A model generated the notes under the pieces. The model saw nothing but the letters and a program-made list of their open reading frames with translations, was not told the DNA's origin and searched no databases. Shown here piece by piece: positions 8,097 through 16,047 of a DNA stretch of 64,000 nt (position 1 is its first letter; the number at the start of each line of letters is the position of its first letter). A program made the position numbers and the translations under genes. Source of the DNA: Actinacidiphila cocklensis (GTDB lineage Bacteria; Actinomycetota; Actinomycetes; Streptomycetales; Streptomycetaceae); NCBI RefSeq assembly GCF_907177275.1, contig NZ_CAJSLV010000048.1, positions 269,476-333,475 on the forward strand, written 5' to 3'.

Positions 8097-10814
8097 GTGA
8101 GCAAGTGCCAACGGCCGGGTTGCGGCGGGACCTTGGAGGACATGGGCGGCGGCGAGATGTACTGCGACACCTGCGGGCTCGCGCCGCTGCCTGCCGCCGC
8201 CGCACCGCCCGCACCGCCCGCACCGCCCGCACCCTCCTCGCCGCCGTCCTCGCCGCCCTCCGCACAAGCGCCGCGCGCGGCCGGCGCCGACTCGGGGCGC
8301 ACGTCCACCTCCACCTCCTCGCGGTCCTCCAAGTCGTCCTCCCGGGCCTCCAGGCGCTCGGTGTCGGGCCGGCTCTCGCAGGCGCTGACGGGCTCCGCCA
8401 CCGGCCGCTCGGTGTCGGTGCGCAGCAGCCGCTCCGGCTCGGCCGGCTCCGGGCGCGGCAAGCTCGGCGCCGGCCTGGTCACCGTCCCCACCGTGCCGCG
8501 GCCCGACCCGGCCGCCGCGGTGCTGGCCAATCCCGAGGTGCCCGAGCGCAAGCGCTTCTGCAGCAAGGGCGACTGCGGGGCGCCGGTGGGCCGCAGCCGC
8601 GGCGACCGACCCGGGCGTACCGAGGGCTTCTGCACCAAGTGCGGGCACCCGTACTCGTTCTCGCCCAAGCTGCGCCCCGGCGACGTGGTGCACGGGCAGT
8701 ACCACGTGGTGGGCTGCCTGGCGCACGGCGGGCTCGGCTGGATCTACCTGGCCGTGGACCGCGCGGTCTCCGACCGCTGGGTGGTGCTCAAGGGCCTGCT
8801 GGACACCGGCGACGAGGACGCGCTGGCCGCCGCGGTCTCCGAGCGGCGCTTCCTGGCCGAGATCGAGCACCCCAACATCGTGCGGATCTACAACTTCGTC
8901 GAGCACCTCGACCAGCGCACCGGCACCCTCGACGGCTACATCGTGATGGCCTACGTCGGCGGCAAGTCGCTCAAGGAGATCGCCAACGAGCGCCGCACGC
9001 CCGACGGCAGGCGTGCCCCGCTGCCGGTCGCGCAGGCCATCGCCTTCGCCATCGAGGCCCTGGAGGCGCTGGGCCACCTGCACAGCCGCAACCTGCTCTA
9101 CTGCGACTTCAAGGTCGACAACGCCATCCAGACCGAGGACCGGCTCGAACTCATCGACATGGGCGCGGTCCGCCGCATGGACGACGCCGAGTCGGCCATC
9201 TACGGCACGGTCGGCTACCAGGCCCCCGAGGTCGCCGAGGTCGGCCCGTCGGTCGCCTCCGACCTCTACACCGTCGCCCGCACCCTGGCGGTGCTGACCT
9301 TCGACTTCCAGGGCTACACCAACGTCTTCGTCGACAGCCTGCCCGACCCGGGCAACATCGAGGTCCTCTCCCGCTACGAGTCCTTCTACCGGCTGCTGGT
9401 GCGGGCCACCGACCCGGACCCCGGCAAGCGGTTCGCCTCCGCCGAGGAGATGTCCGACCAGCTGCTCGGGGTGCTGCGGGAGATCGTCGCCCTGGAGACC
9501 GGGGTGCAACGGCCCGCCCTGTCCACGTTGTTCGGCCCGGAGCTGCGGGTGGTGGACACCGAGCTGGTCCGCGCGGTCGCCGGTGACGCCTCCGCGCTCG
9601 GCGGCGACCGGGCGCTGGAGAAGGCCGCCAGACGCCGCGACAAGGCCGGTGCGAAAGCCCTGGCACAGGGCGGGGCGAACGGCGCGGCTGCGAACGGCGC
9701 GGCAATGGGCGCAGGCCAGAGCGGCGTGGCAATAGGCGGCGGTCCGGCAATGGGCCAAGCCCTGCCGCCCGGTGCGGTGCCCGCGCAACTGCCGGGTCCC
9801 GGCGGGTATCCGGCGGCGGCCGCCGCCCAGGGCTGGGCGCCGCCGCTCCCCGTGGTGGCCAGGCTCGACACCACCGCGGCCGTCCTGGCGCTCCCTGTCC
9901 CGCACGTCGACCCCGGCGACCCCAACGCGGGGTTCCTGGCCGGGCTTTCGGCCGCCGCCCCGGGCGAGCTGGTCACCGCCCTGCAGTCGGCGCCGGTCGA
10001 CTCGGTCGAGCGGCGGCTGCGGGAGGTCCGCGCCCGGCTGGAGCTCGGGGACGCGACCGGCGCCCACCAGGTGCTCGGCTCGCTCGCCGACCCCGACGAC
10101 AACGCGGACTGGCGGGTGGTGTGGCACCGCGGCCTGGCCGCGCTGTGCACCGGCGACCACGAGACGGCCGCGCTGAGCTTCGACGCGGTCTACGACGCCT
10201 TCCCCGGCGAGCCGGCGCCGAAGCTGGCGCTGGGCGTGTGCGCCGAGGTGCTGCGGCAGCTCGACAATGCCGCGGAGTACTACCGGCTGGTGTGGACCGG
10301 CGACCACAGCTACGTCAGCGCCGCCTTCGGCCTGGCCCGGGTGCTGCTGGCCTCCGGCGACCGGGCGGGCGCGGTCGCCGCGCTGGAGGCGGTGCCCGAG
10401 TCGTCCATCCACTACACGGCCGCGCGGGTCGCCGCGATCAGGGCCAGGCTGCGGGACCGCTCGCCGCACGAGCCGCTGCTGACCGACCTGCGGGCGGCCG
10501 GGCTGCAGGTCGAGGCGCTGCAGCGGCAGGGCCTGGACTCCGACAGGCGCGCGCAGTTGGCCACCGAGGTGCTGGGCAGCGCACTGGACTGGGTGCTCGC
10601 CGGCCGTGTCGGGGAGCACACGGCGGTGCCCGCGGGCGTACCGTCGTCCGCATCCGGCGCCCATGCCGTGCTGGGCGCCGACTTGACCGAGCGGGGCCTG
10701 CGGTTCGGCCTCGAACGCTCGTACCGGGTCCTGGCAAGGCTCGCCCAGCAGGGCAGTACGAGGATCGAACTGGTGGAACGCGCCAACCGCTTCCGCCCCA
10801 GGACGTGGGTGTAA
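8097..10814 (+). CDS. pknG: Serine/threonine protein kinase PknG
   Basis: Cytoplasmic Ser/Thr kinase, 905 residues (mycobacterial PknG 750). Domains in order: an N-terminal zinc ribbon with Cys4, Cys9, Cys23 and Cys26; a Ser/Ala-rich linker; a rubredoxin-like metal site with Cys155, Cys160, Cys179 and Cys182; a kinase domain from about 195; an Ala/Gly-rich linker near 515-590; and a C-terminal TPR-type helical region. The catalytic loop is YCDFKVDN (Asp337, Lys339, Asn342), and DMG at 354-356 replaces DFG, as PknG kinases use a non-DFG motif. The non-RD loop and rubredoxin site are PknG hallmarks. In mycobacteria PknG controls 2-oxoglutarate metabolism through an FHA protein (GarA); the same role is likely here. 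The extra N-terminal ribbon and linker explain the added length. GTG start with GAGGGG. Confidence 0.95.
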   Translation: MSKCQRPGCGGTLEDMGGGEMYCDTCGLAPLPAAAAPPAPPAPPAPSSPPSSPPSAQAPRAAGADSGRTSTSTSSRSSKSSSRASRRSVSGRLSQALTGSATGRSVSVRSSRSGSAGSGRGKLGAGLVTVPTVPRPDPAAAVLANPEVPERKRFCSKGDCGAPVGRSRGDRPGRTEGFCTKCGHPYSFSPKLRPGDVVHGQYHVVGCLAHGGLGWIYLAVDRAVSDRWVVLKGLLDTGDEDALAAAVSERRFLAEIEHPNIVRIYNFVEHLDQRTGTLDGYIVMAYVGGKSLKEIANERRTPDGRRAPLPVAQAIAFAIEALEALGHLHSRNLLYCDFKVDNAIQTEDRLELIDMGAVRRMDDAESAIYGTVGYQAPEVAEVGPSVASDLYTVARTLAVLTFDFQGYTNVFVDSLPDPGNIEVLSRYESFYRLLVRATDPDPGKRFASAEEMSDQLLGVLREIVALETGVQRPALSTLFGPELRVVDTELVRAVAGDASALGGDRALEKAARRRDKAGAKALAQGGANGAAANGAAMGAGQSGVAIGGGPAMGQALPPGAVPAQLPGPGGYPAAAAAQGWAPPLPVVARLDTTAAVLALPVPHVDPGDPNAGFLAGLSAAAPGELVTALQSAPVDSVERRLREVRARLELGDATGAHQVLGSLADPDDNADWRVVWHRGLAALCTGDHETAALSFDAVYDAFPGEPAPKLALGVCAEVLRQLDNAAEYYRLVWTGDHSYVSAAFGLARVLLASGDRAGAVAALEAVPESSIHYTAARVAAIRARLRDRSPHEPLLTDLRAAGLQVEALQRQGLDSDRRAQLATEVLGSALDWVLAGRVGEHTAVPAGVPSSASGAHAVLGADLTERGLRFGLERSYRVLARLAQQGSTRIELVERANRFRPRTWV

Positions 10815-10817
10815 CAG

Positions 10818-12059
10818 ATGCCACCACTGCCCGAGTCGGCGCGGGCGACGCAGCCCGTCAGCCCGGCGCTCTGCCCCAACTGCGCCGATCCGCTGGACGC
10901 GGACGACCGCTACTGCGGGAGCTGCGGTCTCGACCTGACCGCCCCGGCGCCCGCCGCCGCGGCGCCGCCCGCGGCCGCGCCGCCGCCCGCTGCCGCGGCC
11001 GCCGAGGCCGGGGAGGGGCCGGCCACCGACGCGTTCGTCCTGGCCCCGCCCAAGCCGCCCAGAGCCGCGCCGGAGGCCGCCGACGGCGACACCCTCGCGC
11101 TCGGCGTCGCCGTGCCCGGCGCCCGGCCGTCCGTCCCGGACGGACCGGTCTGCGTGGCGTGCGGGCTGGGCGGGGTGGACGACGACGGCTACTGCGAGCA
11201 CTGCGGGCACGCCCAGCCGCGCCAGCGCGACCACCAGGAGCAGGAGCTGGCGGGCGTGGCCGCGGTCAGCGACCGCGGGCTGCGGCACCACCGCAACGAG
11301 GACGCCTTCGCGGTGGCCACCACCGAGCTGCCGGACGGCACCCCCGCGGTGGCCGCGGTGGTGTGCGACGGCGTGTCCACCGCGTACCGCCCCGACGACG
11401 CGTCGGCTGCCGCGTCCGCCGCGGGGCGCGAGTCGCTGCTGGCCGCGCTGGAGCGCGGCACCCCGGCGGAGGACGCGATGCGCACCGCCCTGATGGCGGC
11501 CTTCGACGCGGTGACCGCGCTCGCGGACGAGGAGGAGCCGGCCGGCGGCGTCCCGCACCACAACTCCCCGGCCTGCACCTGCGTCAGCGCGGTCGTGACG
11601 GGACCGGTGTTCACGGTGGGCTGGATCGGCGACAGCCGCGCGTACTGGGTGCCCGACGACCGCACGCAGCCCGCGTCACGGCTGACCGAGGACGACTCGT
11701 GGGCGGCCAGGATGGTCTCGGCGGGCCTGATGTCGGAGGCGGAGGCGTACGCCGACGCGCGGGCGCACGCGATCACCGGCTGGCTGGGCGCGGACGCGGT
11801 GGAGGTCGACCCGCATGTGGCCGCCTTCCAGCCGGAGGGGCCCGGGGTCATCGTGGTGTGCACCGACGGGCTGTGGAACTACGCCGAGTCGGCCGCCGAG
11901 ATGGCCGAGGCCCTTCCGGCCGACGCGCGCGTCCGCCCGCTGCACAGCGCGCGCACCTTGCTGGGTGTCGCGCTGGACGGCGGCGGCCACGACAACGTAA
12001 CGGTCGCGGTGCTGCCGTTCCCGGCCGCCGTGTCCCGGGCAGGATTCCCATCCGCGTAG
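10818..12059 (+). CDS. PP2C-type protein phosphatase with N-terminal zinc ribbons
   Basis: Metal-dependent Ser/Thr phosphatase, 413 residues, starting 3 bp after pknG. Two zinc ribbons precede the catalytic domain: CPNC...YCGSC (Cys19, 22, 33, 36) and CVACG...YCEHCG around residues 112-132, separated by an Ala/Pro linker. PPM motifs follow: SDRGLRHHRNEDAF (Arg/Asn/Asp), VVCDGVST (metal-binding DG), GWIGDSRAYWV, ARAHAITGWLG, VVCTDGLWNY and GHDNVTVAVL. All key acidic residues appear present. As an immediate neighbour of pknG it is the obvious candidate to reverse PknG phosphorylation (inference). The zinc ribbons resemble those on the kinase and the FHA protein of the same operon and may place the proteins on a common partner. 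Confidence 0.93.
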   Translation: MPPLPESARATQPVSPALCPNCADPLDADDRYCGSCGLDLTAPAPAAAAPPAAAPPPAAAAAEAGEGPATDAFVLAPPKPPRAAPEAADGDTLALGVAVPGARPSVPDGPVCVACGLGGVDDDGYCEHCGHAQPRQRDHQEQELAGVAAVSDRGLRHHRNEDAFAVATTELPDGTPAVAAVVCDGVSTAYRPDDASAAASAAGRESLLAALERGTPAEDAMRTALMAAFDAVTALADEEEPAGGVPHHNSPACTCVSAVVTGPVFTVGWIGDSRAYWVPDDRTQPASRLTEDDSWAARMVSAGLMSEAEAYADARAHAITGWLGADAVEVDPHVAAFQPEGPGVIVVCTDGLWNYAESAAEMAEALPADARVRPLHSARTLLGVALDGGGHDNVTVAVLPFPAAVSRAGFPSA

Positions 12060-12112
12060 CTTCCGGAAGAGCTGGGCGGGGCTGTGAAGGGCTTTAAGGA
12101 GCGCAGGTAGCG

Positions 12113-13456
12113 ATGGCCATTCTCTCGAAACCGAACGTGCCGCAGTTCTCGGTCGACGTTTATCAGAACGAATACCTGCCGGAGGGCGGCCGCGAGGTCA
12201 ACGCCATCGTGACGGTCACCTCGACCGGCGGCGGCACCACCGGCGGCCACCCGATGCCCGGTGCCGCCTCCGGCGCGCAGAGCGGACCGGGCGCGGGCGT
12301 GGTCATCATGGTCGACTGCTCGGGGTCGATGGAGTATCCGCCGACCAAGATGCGCAACGCGCGGGACGCCACGGCCGTCGCGATCGACGCAATACGCGAC
12401 GGCGTCGCCTTCGCCGTGATCGGCGGCACCCATGTGGCGCGCGAGGTCTACCCGGCCAACGGCGGCCTGGCGGTGGCCGATCCGGCGACCCGCGCCCAGG
12501 CCAAGCAGGCGCTGCGGCGGCTGACCGCGGGCGGCGGCACCGCGATCGGGACCTGGCTTCGGCTGGCCGACAAGCTGCTGTCGTCCGGGGACGCGGCAAT
12601 ACGCCACGGAATCCTGCTGACCGACGGCCGCAACGAGCACGAGAAGCCGGAGGAGCTGCAGTCCGCGCTGGACACCTGCGCGGGCCGCTTCACCTGCGAC
12701 GCGCGCGGCGTCGGCACCGACTGGGAGGTCAAGGAGCTCACCGGGATCGCCTCGGCGCTGCTCGGCTCGGTGGACATCGTCGCCGACCCGGCCGGCCTGG
12801 CCGCCGACTTCCAGTCGATGATGGAGAAGGCGATGGGCAAGGAGGTCGCGGACGTCAGCCTGCGGCTGTGGACCCCGCAGGGCTCCGAGATCGTCTTCGT
12901 CAAGCAGGTCGCACCGGCCGTGGAGGACCTGACCGCCCGCCGTGCCGAGGCCGGGCCGCGCGCCGGCGACTACCCGACGGGTTCGTGGGGCGACGAGTCC
13001 CGCGACTACCACGTGTGCGTCAGGGTGCCGAACGCCGGTGTCGGGCAGGAGATGCTCGCCGCCCGGCTGTCGCTGGTGCTGCCGCAGCCCGACGGCACCC
13101 CGCAGGTGCTGGCGCAGGGCCTGGTGCGGGCGCTGTGGACCGACGACATGGCGGCGTCCACCCGGATCAACCCGCAGGTCGCGCACTACACCGGCCAGGC
13201 GGAGCTGGCGCAGGCCATCCAGCAGGGCCTGGAGGCCCGCAAGTCCGGTGACATGGACGGCGCGACGGCCAAACTGGGCCGCGCGGTGCAGCTGGCCAGC
13301 GCCCTCGGCAACGAGGACACGGCGAAGCTGCTGGCGAAGGTGGTCGATGTCGTCGACGCGCCGAGCGGTACTGTGCGGCTCAAGGCCCGCGTCGCCGACG
13401 CTGACGAGATGACCTTGGAGACACGGTCGACGAAGACCGTGCGGGTGAAGAAATAG
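12113..13456 (+). CDS. von Willebrand factor A (vWA) domain protein
   Basis: Protein of 447 residues with a central vWA domain. The MIDAS metal site DCSGS has Asp68, Ser70 and Ser72, and ILLTDGRNEH lies near residue 170, so a divalent-metal adhesion site is probably intact. An N-terminal beta-rich segment (SVDVYQNEYLPEGGREV) and a C-terminal part resembling a beta domain plus two helical repeats (about 360-430) flank it. No signal peptide or membrane helix is seen. It follows the phosphatase by 53 bp. Kinase, PP2C and vWA proteins also occur together in the TerY-P triads linked to tellurite and stress systems, so this is probably an assembly or substrate-presenting partner (inference). Confidence 0.88.
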   Translation: MAILSKPNVPQFSVDVYQNEYLPEGGREVNAIVTVTSTGGGTTGGHPMPGAASGAQSGPGAGVVIMVDCSGSMEYPPTKMRNARDATAVAIDAIRDGVAFAVIGGTHVAREVYPANGGLAVADPATRAQAKQALRRLTAGGGTAIGTWLRLADKLLSSGDAAIRHGILLTDGRNEHEKPEELQSALDTCAGRFTCDARGVGTDWEVKELTGIASALLGSVDIVADPAGLAADFQSMMEKAMGKEVADVSLRLWTPQGSEIVFVKQVAPAVEDLTARRAEAGPRAGDYPTGSWGDESRDYHVCVRVPNAGVGQEMLAARLSLVLPQPDGTPQVLAQGLVRALWTDDMAASTRINPQVAHYTGQAELAQAIQQGLEARKSGDMDGATAKLGRAVQLASALGNEDTAKLLAKVVDVVDAPSGTVRLKARVADADEMTLETRSTKTVRVKK

Positions 13457-13463
13457 CGCAGCC

Positions 13464-13486
13464 GGGACGCCGCAGGGCGGCGTCCC
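13464..13486 (+). terminator. Hairpin between the vWA and FHA genes
   Basis: GGGACGCCG and CGGCGTCCC form a perfect 9-bp stem with a 5-base loop directly after the vWA stop. There is no U-tract, so it is better read as a partial terminator or RNA-stability hairpin that would lower expression of the FHA gene relative to the genes before it. Confidence 0.5.
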
Positions 13487-13546
13487 GACGCAGCTTCGCG
13501 CACAACCTGTGGACCCGCCCCGGGAGGCGGAGGGGGAGCCGGCACG

Positions 13547-14509
13547 ATGCTTTGTCCTAACGGCCACGAGTCCGCGGCCACCGACTGGTGCGAGACCTGC
13601 GGTATGCGTATGCCCGCGCCGCCGTCCTCGTCGTACAGCACACGGCCCCCGTCGTCGGCGGCGTCGTCCTCCTCGACGCCGCCGGTCTCGCCCCAGCCCT
13701 CGTTCGGCTACGACCCGGCGGGGGCGGGCGGTCCGGGTCCCGGTCCCGGTCCCGTGCAGGTGTGCCCGGCGTGCGGGACCCCGCGGGAGGGGATGGCGCT
13801 GTTCTGCGAGGAGTGCCGCTACAACTTCCAGACGCACTCCGCCACCACCTTCGTCCCGCCCGCCCCGCACATCACCCCGACCGCGCCGGACCGGCCGCCC
13901 TACCAGCGCTACGACTCGCAGCTGTCGCGCCCGTCGCGGGTCAACAGGCCCGCGGAGCCGCTGCCGTCGGAGTCGGTCACGGTGACCTCCGGCTCCGGGG
14001 ACTTCCTGCTGGACCCGCCGAGCGCGCCGACGTCCGCACCGGCCCCGCCCGGCCCCGGCCCGTCGTCCGCCGGCACCGCTCCCCCGGCCGCGCCCGGCAA
14101 GGGCAGCGCATGGCTCGCGGTGATCGCCGCGGACCGGGAGTACTTCACCGCGATGATGGCCCGCAGCGGCCCCGACGCGAGCGGCCTGTACTTCCCCGCC
14201 TTCTCCCCCGAGTTCGAACTGCCGCTGACCGGCAACCAGATCACCATCGGCCGGCAGCGGCACAGCACGGGCGAGGCGCCCGACATCGACCTGTCGCGCT
14301 CCCCCGAGGACCCGGGCGTCTCCCACAAGCACGCGGTGCTGGTCCAGCAGCCCGACGGCTCCTGGTCGGTGGTCGACCAGGACTCCACCAACGGCACCAC
14401 CGTCAACCTCGCGGAGGACCCGATCCCCGCCTACACCCCGATCCCGCTGGCCGAAGGCGACCGGGTCCACGTCGGCGCCTGGACGACCATCAGCATCCGC
14501 CGGATCTGA
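13547..14509 (+). CDS. FHA-domain protein with double zinc ribbon
   Basis: Phosphothreonine-reading protein, 320 residues. The N-terminus is a zinc ribbon (MLCPNGHES...WCETCGMRM), followed by a Ser/Pro/Gly linker and a second ribbon (VCPACGTPREG...FCEECRYNF) near 66-92, then a long Pro/Ala-rich linker. The C-terminal FHA domain shows TIGRQRHS (Gly-Arg), SHKHAVL (Ser and His binding the phosphate) and STNGTTVN (Asn-Gly). In mycobacteria PknG acts through the FHA protein GarA, a short protein with an N-terminal phosphorylated ETTS motif. This protein has no such motif at its N-terminus and carries ribbons instead, so it may be a different reader or a docking subunit. It ends the operon and faces a convergent gene. 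Confidence 0.9.
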   Translation: MLCPNGHESAATDWCETCGMRMPAPPSSSYSTRPPSSAASSSSTPPVSPQPSFGYDPAGAGGPGPGPGPVQVCPACGTPREGMALFCEECRYNFQTHSATTFVPPAPHITPTAPDRPPYQRYDSQLSRPSRVNRPAEPLPSESVTVTSGSGDFLLDPPSAPTSAPAPPGPGPSSAGTAPPAAPGKGSAWLAVIAADREYFTAMMARSGPDASGLYFPAFSPEFELPLTGNQITIGRQRHSTGEAPDIDLSRSPEDPGVSHKHAVLVQQPDGSWSVVDQDSTNGTTVNLAEDPIPAYTPIPLAEGDRVHVGAWTTISIRRI

Positions 14510-14515
14510 CCGCCC

Positions 14516-14531
14516 CCGGCAAGCGTGCCGG
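14516..14531. terminator. Bidirectional terminator between convergent genes
   Basis: CCGGCA and TGCCGG form a perfect 6-bp stem with loop AGCG, filling the 22-bp space between the convergent FHA and methyltransferase genes. Its position suits termination from both sides, though no U-tract follows. Confidence 0.5.
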
Positions 14532-15455
14532 TCAGCCCGTGGCGGCCGGGACCGGCCAGCTGTCGGGGCCGTCCGGGGTGTCCAGCCAGATCCACTGGCG
14601 GCGGCCGTCGACGGTCAGCCCGAAGCGGCTGCGCGCCGGGCGCCGTTCCCGCAGCGAGGGGTCGTCGCCCACCGCGGGCGGCCCGATACCGGCCCCCTGG
14701 CCGCGCAGCGGCACGAAGTACGCGGGCGACGGCAGGAAGCGCCCCTCGGCCCTGCCCGGCCCCAGCACGGTGAGCAGCACGAGACCGTTCGCGAACGGCG
14801 CCAGGATCCGCGCGCCGGGACGGCACTGGACGGTCCAGGCCGGCGGGATCGCCGGCAGCTCGCAGGTCGCCACCACCCGGTCGTACGGAGCCCCCGGCGG
14901 GTGCCCGAGCGCCCCGTCGCCGGTGACGACGGTGACCGCCAGGGCCTCCGCGGTGCCGTAGGCGGCCAGGTGCTCGCGGGCAGCCGCGGTGATCGCGGCA
15001 TCCAGGTCGACGGTCGTCACCGCGCCCGTACCGCCGAGCCTGTGCGCCAGCAGTGCCGCGTTGTACCCGGTGCCCGCGCCGATCTCCAGCACCCGCTGGC
15101 CCTCGTGGACGTCGAGCGCCTCGCACATCAGCGCCATCAGCGACGGCTGGCTGCTGGAGGAGACCAGCTCGCCCCCCGTGACATGGGTGGCGATCGGCTG
15201 GTCGGTGTACGCACCCTTCAGCCAGCGCAGCCGCCGCCGCGCGTCGGGGTCGTCCGCGGCGTACCGCCCGTGCCCGGGGTCGCCGGAGTCCCCGCAGAAG
15301 TACACCGGCACGAACAGGTGCCTCGGCACCGCGGCGAAGGCGGCCCGCCATGCCGGGTCGGTGAGCCCGCCGCCCGCGACGATGTGCCGCACCATCCGGT
15401 GCCGCAGCGCGGCCGCCGCGGCCCGGAGACGCTGGTCCTGAACCGACCCGGCCAT
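14532..15455 (-). CDS. Protein-L-isoaspartate O-methyltransferase family protein
   Basis: SAM-dependent methyltransferase, 307 residues from the chosen ATG. The PCMT N-terminal helix block (VPRHLFVP) lies near residue 38, [20 protein letters not shown] supplies the substrate-loop region, and the SAM motif [15 protein letters not shown] sits near 118-132. The C-terminal extension after about residue 230 ends in a substrate-specific half seen in actinobacterial homologues. The family repairs isoaspartyl damage or, in natural-product clusters, methylates peptides; repair is the default here as no biosynthetic gene is near. ATG 15455 has GGAGGA immediately before it, closer than usual, so the start is not certain. 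It is divergent from the haemoglobin gene with only 73 bp between starts. Confidence 0.8.
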   Translation of the reverse strand: MAGSVQDQRLRAAAAALRHRMVRHIVAGGGLTDPAWRAAFAAVPRHLFVPVYFCGDSGDPGHGRYAADDPDARRRLRWLKGAYTDQPIATHVTGGELVSSSSQPSLMALMCEALDVHEGQRVLEIGAGTGYNAALLAHRLGGTGAVTTVDLDAAITAAAREHLAAYGTAEALAVTVVTGDGALGHPPGAPYDRVVATCELPAIPPAWTVQCRPGARILAPFANGLVLLTVLGPGRAEGRFLPSPAYFVPLRGQGAGIGPPAVGDDPSLRERRPARSRFGLTVDGRRQWIWLDTPDGPDSWPVPAATG

Positions 15456-15528
15456 TCCTCCATCGTGCTCCCGCGGCAGGGGTCCTACGACCTGGGTCCT
15501 CCGCCGGGCCGTCTGCGACCATGGTGGT

Positions 15529-15933
15529 GTGACTGACATCCCGCACGGCACGGTCGAGCAGCAGACGTTCTACGAGCTGGTCGGTGGCGAGGAAACCTTC
15601 CGCCGTCTGGTGCACCGCTTCTACCAGGGCGTCGCGGACGACCCCGACCTGCGGGCGATGTACCCGGAGCAGGACCTCGGCCCCGCAGAGGAGCGGCTGC
15701 GGCTGTTCCTGACGCAGTACTGGGGCGGCCCGCGCACGTACAGCGACGAGCGCGGCCACCCGCGGCTGCGGATGCGCCACGCGCCCTTCCAGGTCGACAA
15801 AGCCGCACACGACGCCTGGCTGCGCCATATGCGCGCGGCGGTCGACGAGCTGGACCTGGCGCCCGAACACGAGCGGCAACTGTGGGACTACCTGGTGTAT
15901 GCCGCGGCTTCGATGGTGAACACCCCGGGCTGA
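15529..15933 (+). CDS. glbO: Group II truncated haemoglobin (GlbO type)
   Basis: Haem protein of 134 residues, the usual length of group II truncated globins. It shows [20 protein letters not shown] (helices A-B with Tyr B10), [24 protein letters not shown] (Trp-Gly-Gly-Pro, diagnostic for trHbO) and LRMRHAPF with the proximal His. These globins bind oxygen and handle peroxide or nitric oxide. Start GTG at 15529. The gene is transcribed away from the methyltransferase and is followed by a stem-loop at 15941-15960. Confidence 0.93.
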   Translation: MTDIPHGTVEQQTFYELVGGEETFRRLVHRFYQGVADDPDLRAMYPEQDLGPAEERLRLFLTQYWGGPRTYSDERGHPRLRMRHAPFQVDKAAHDAWLRHMRAAVDELDLAPEHERQLWDYLVYAAASMVNTPG

Positions 15934-15940
15934 GCCGGGC

Positions 15941-15960
15941 CGTGACCGCGGCGGGTCACG
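15941..15960 (+). terminator. Hairpin after the haemoglobin gene
   Basis: CGTGACC and GGTCACG form a perfect 7-bp stem around GCGGCG, 8 bp after the glbO stop. No U-tract follows, but the position fits a terminator before the next operon. Confidence 0.5.
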
Positions 15961-16047
15961 ATCGTATTGCGACAATCCTCGACATGTTTCAGCACGCACC
16001 TTTGTGTTGAGAGCATCCGGTCAGGGGACAGGACGGGGGCGGCACGG

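Noticed and set aside
7851..11561. Open frame of 1236 codons on the minus strand across pknG and the phosphatase gene
   Set aside because: It is the antisense shadow of well-identified genes, as expected where third positions are almost all G/C. Its product is low-complexity and has no domain.
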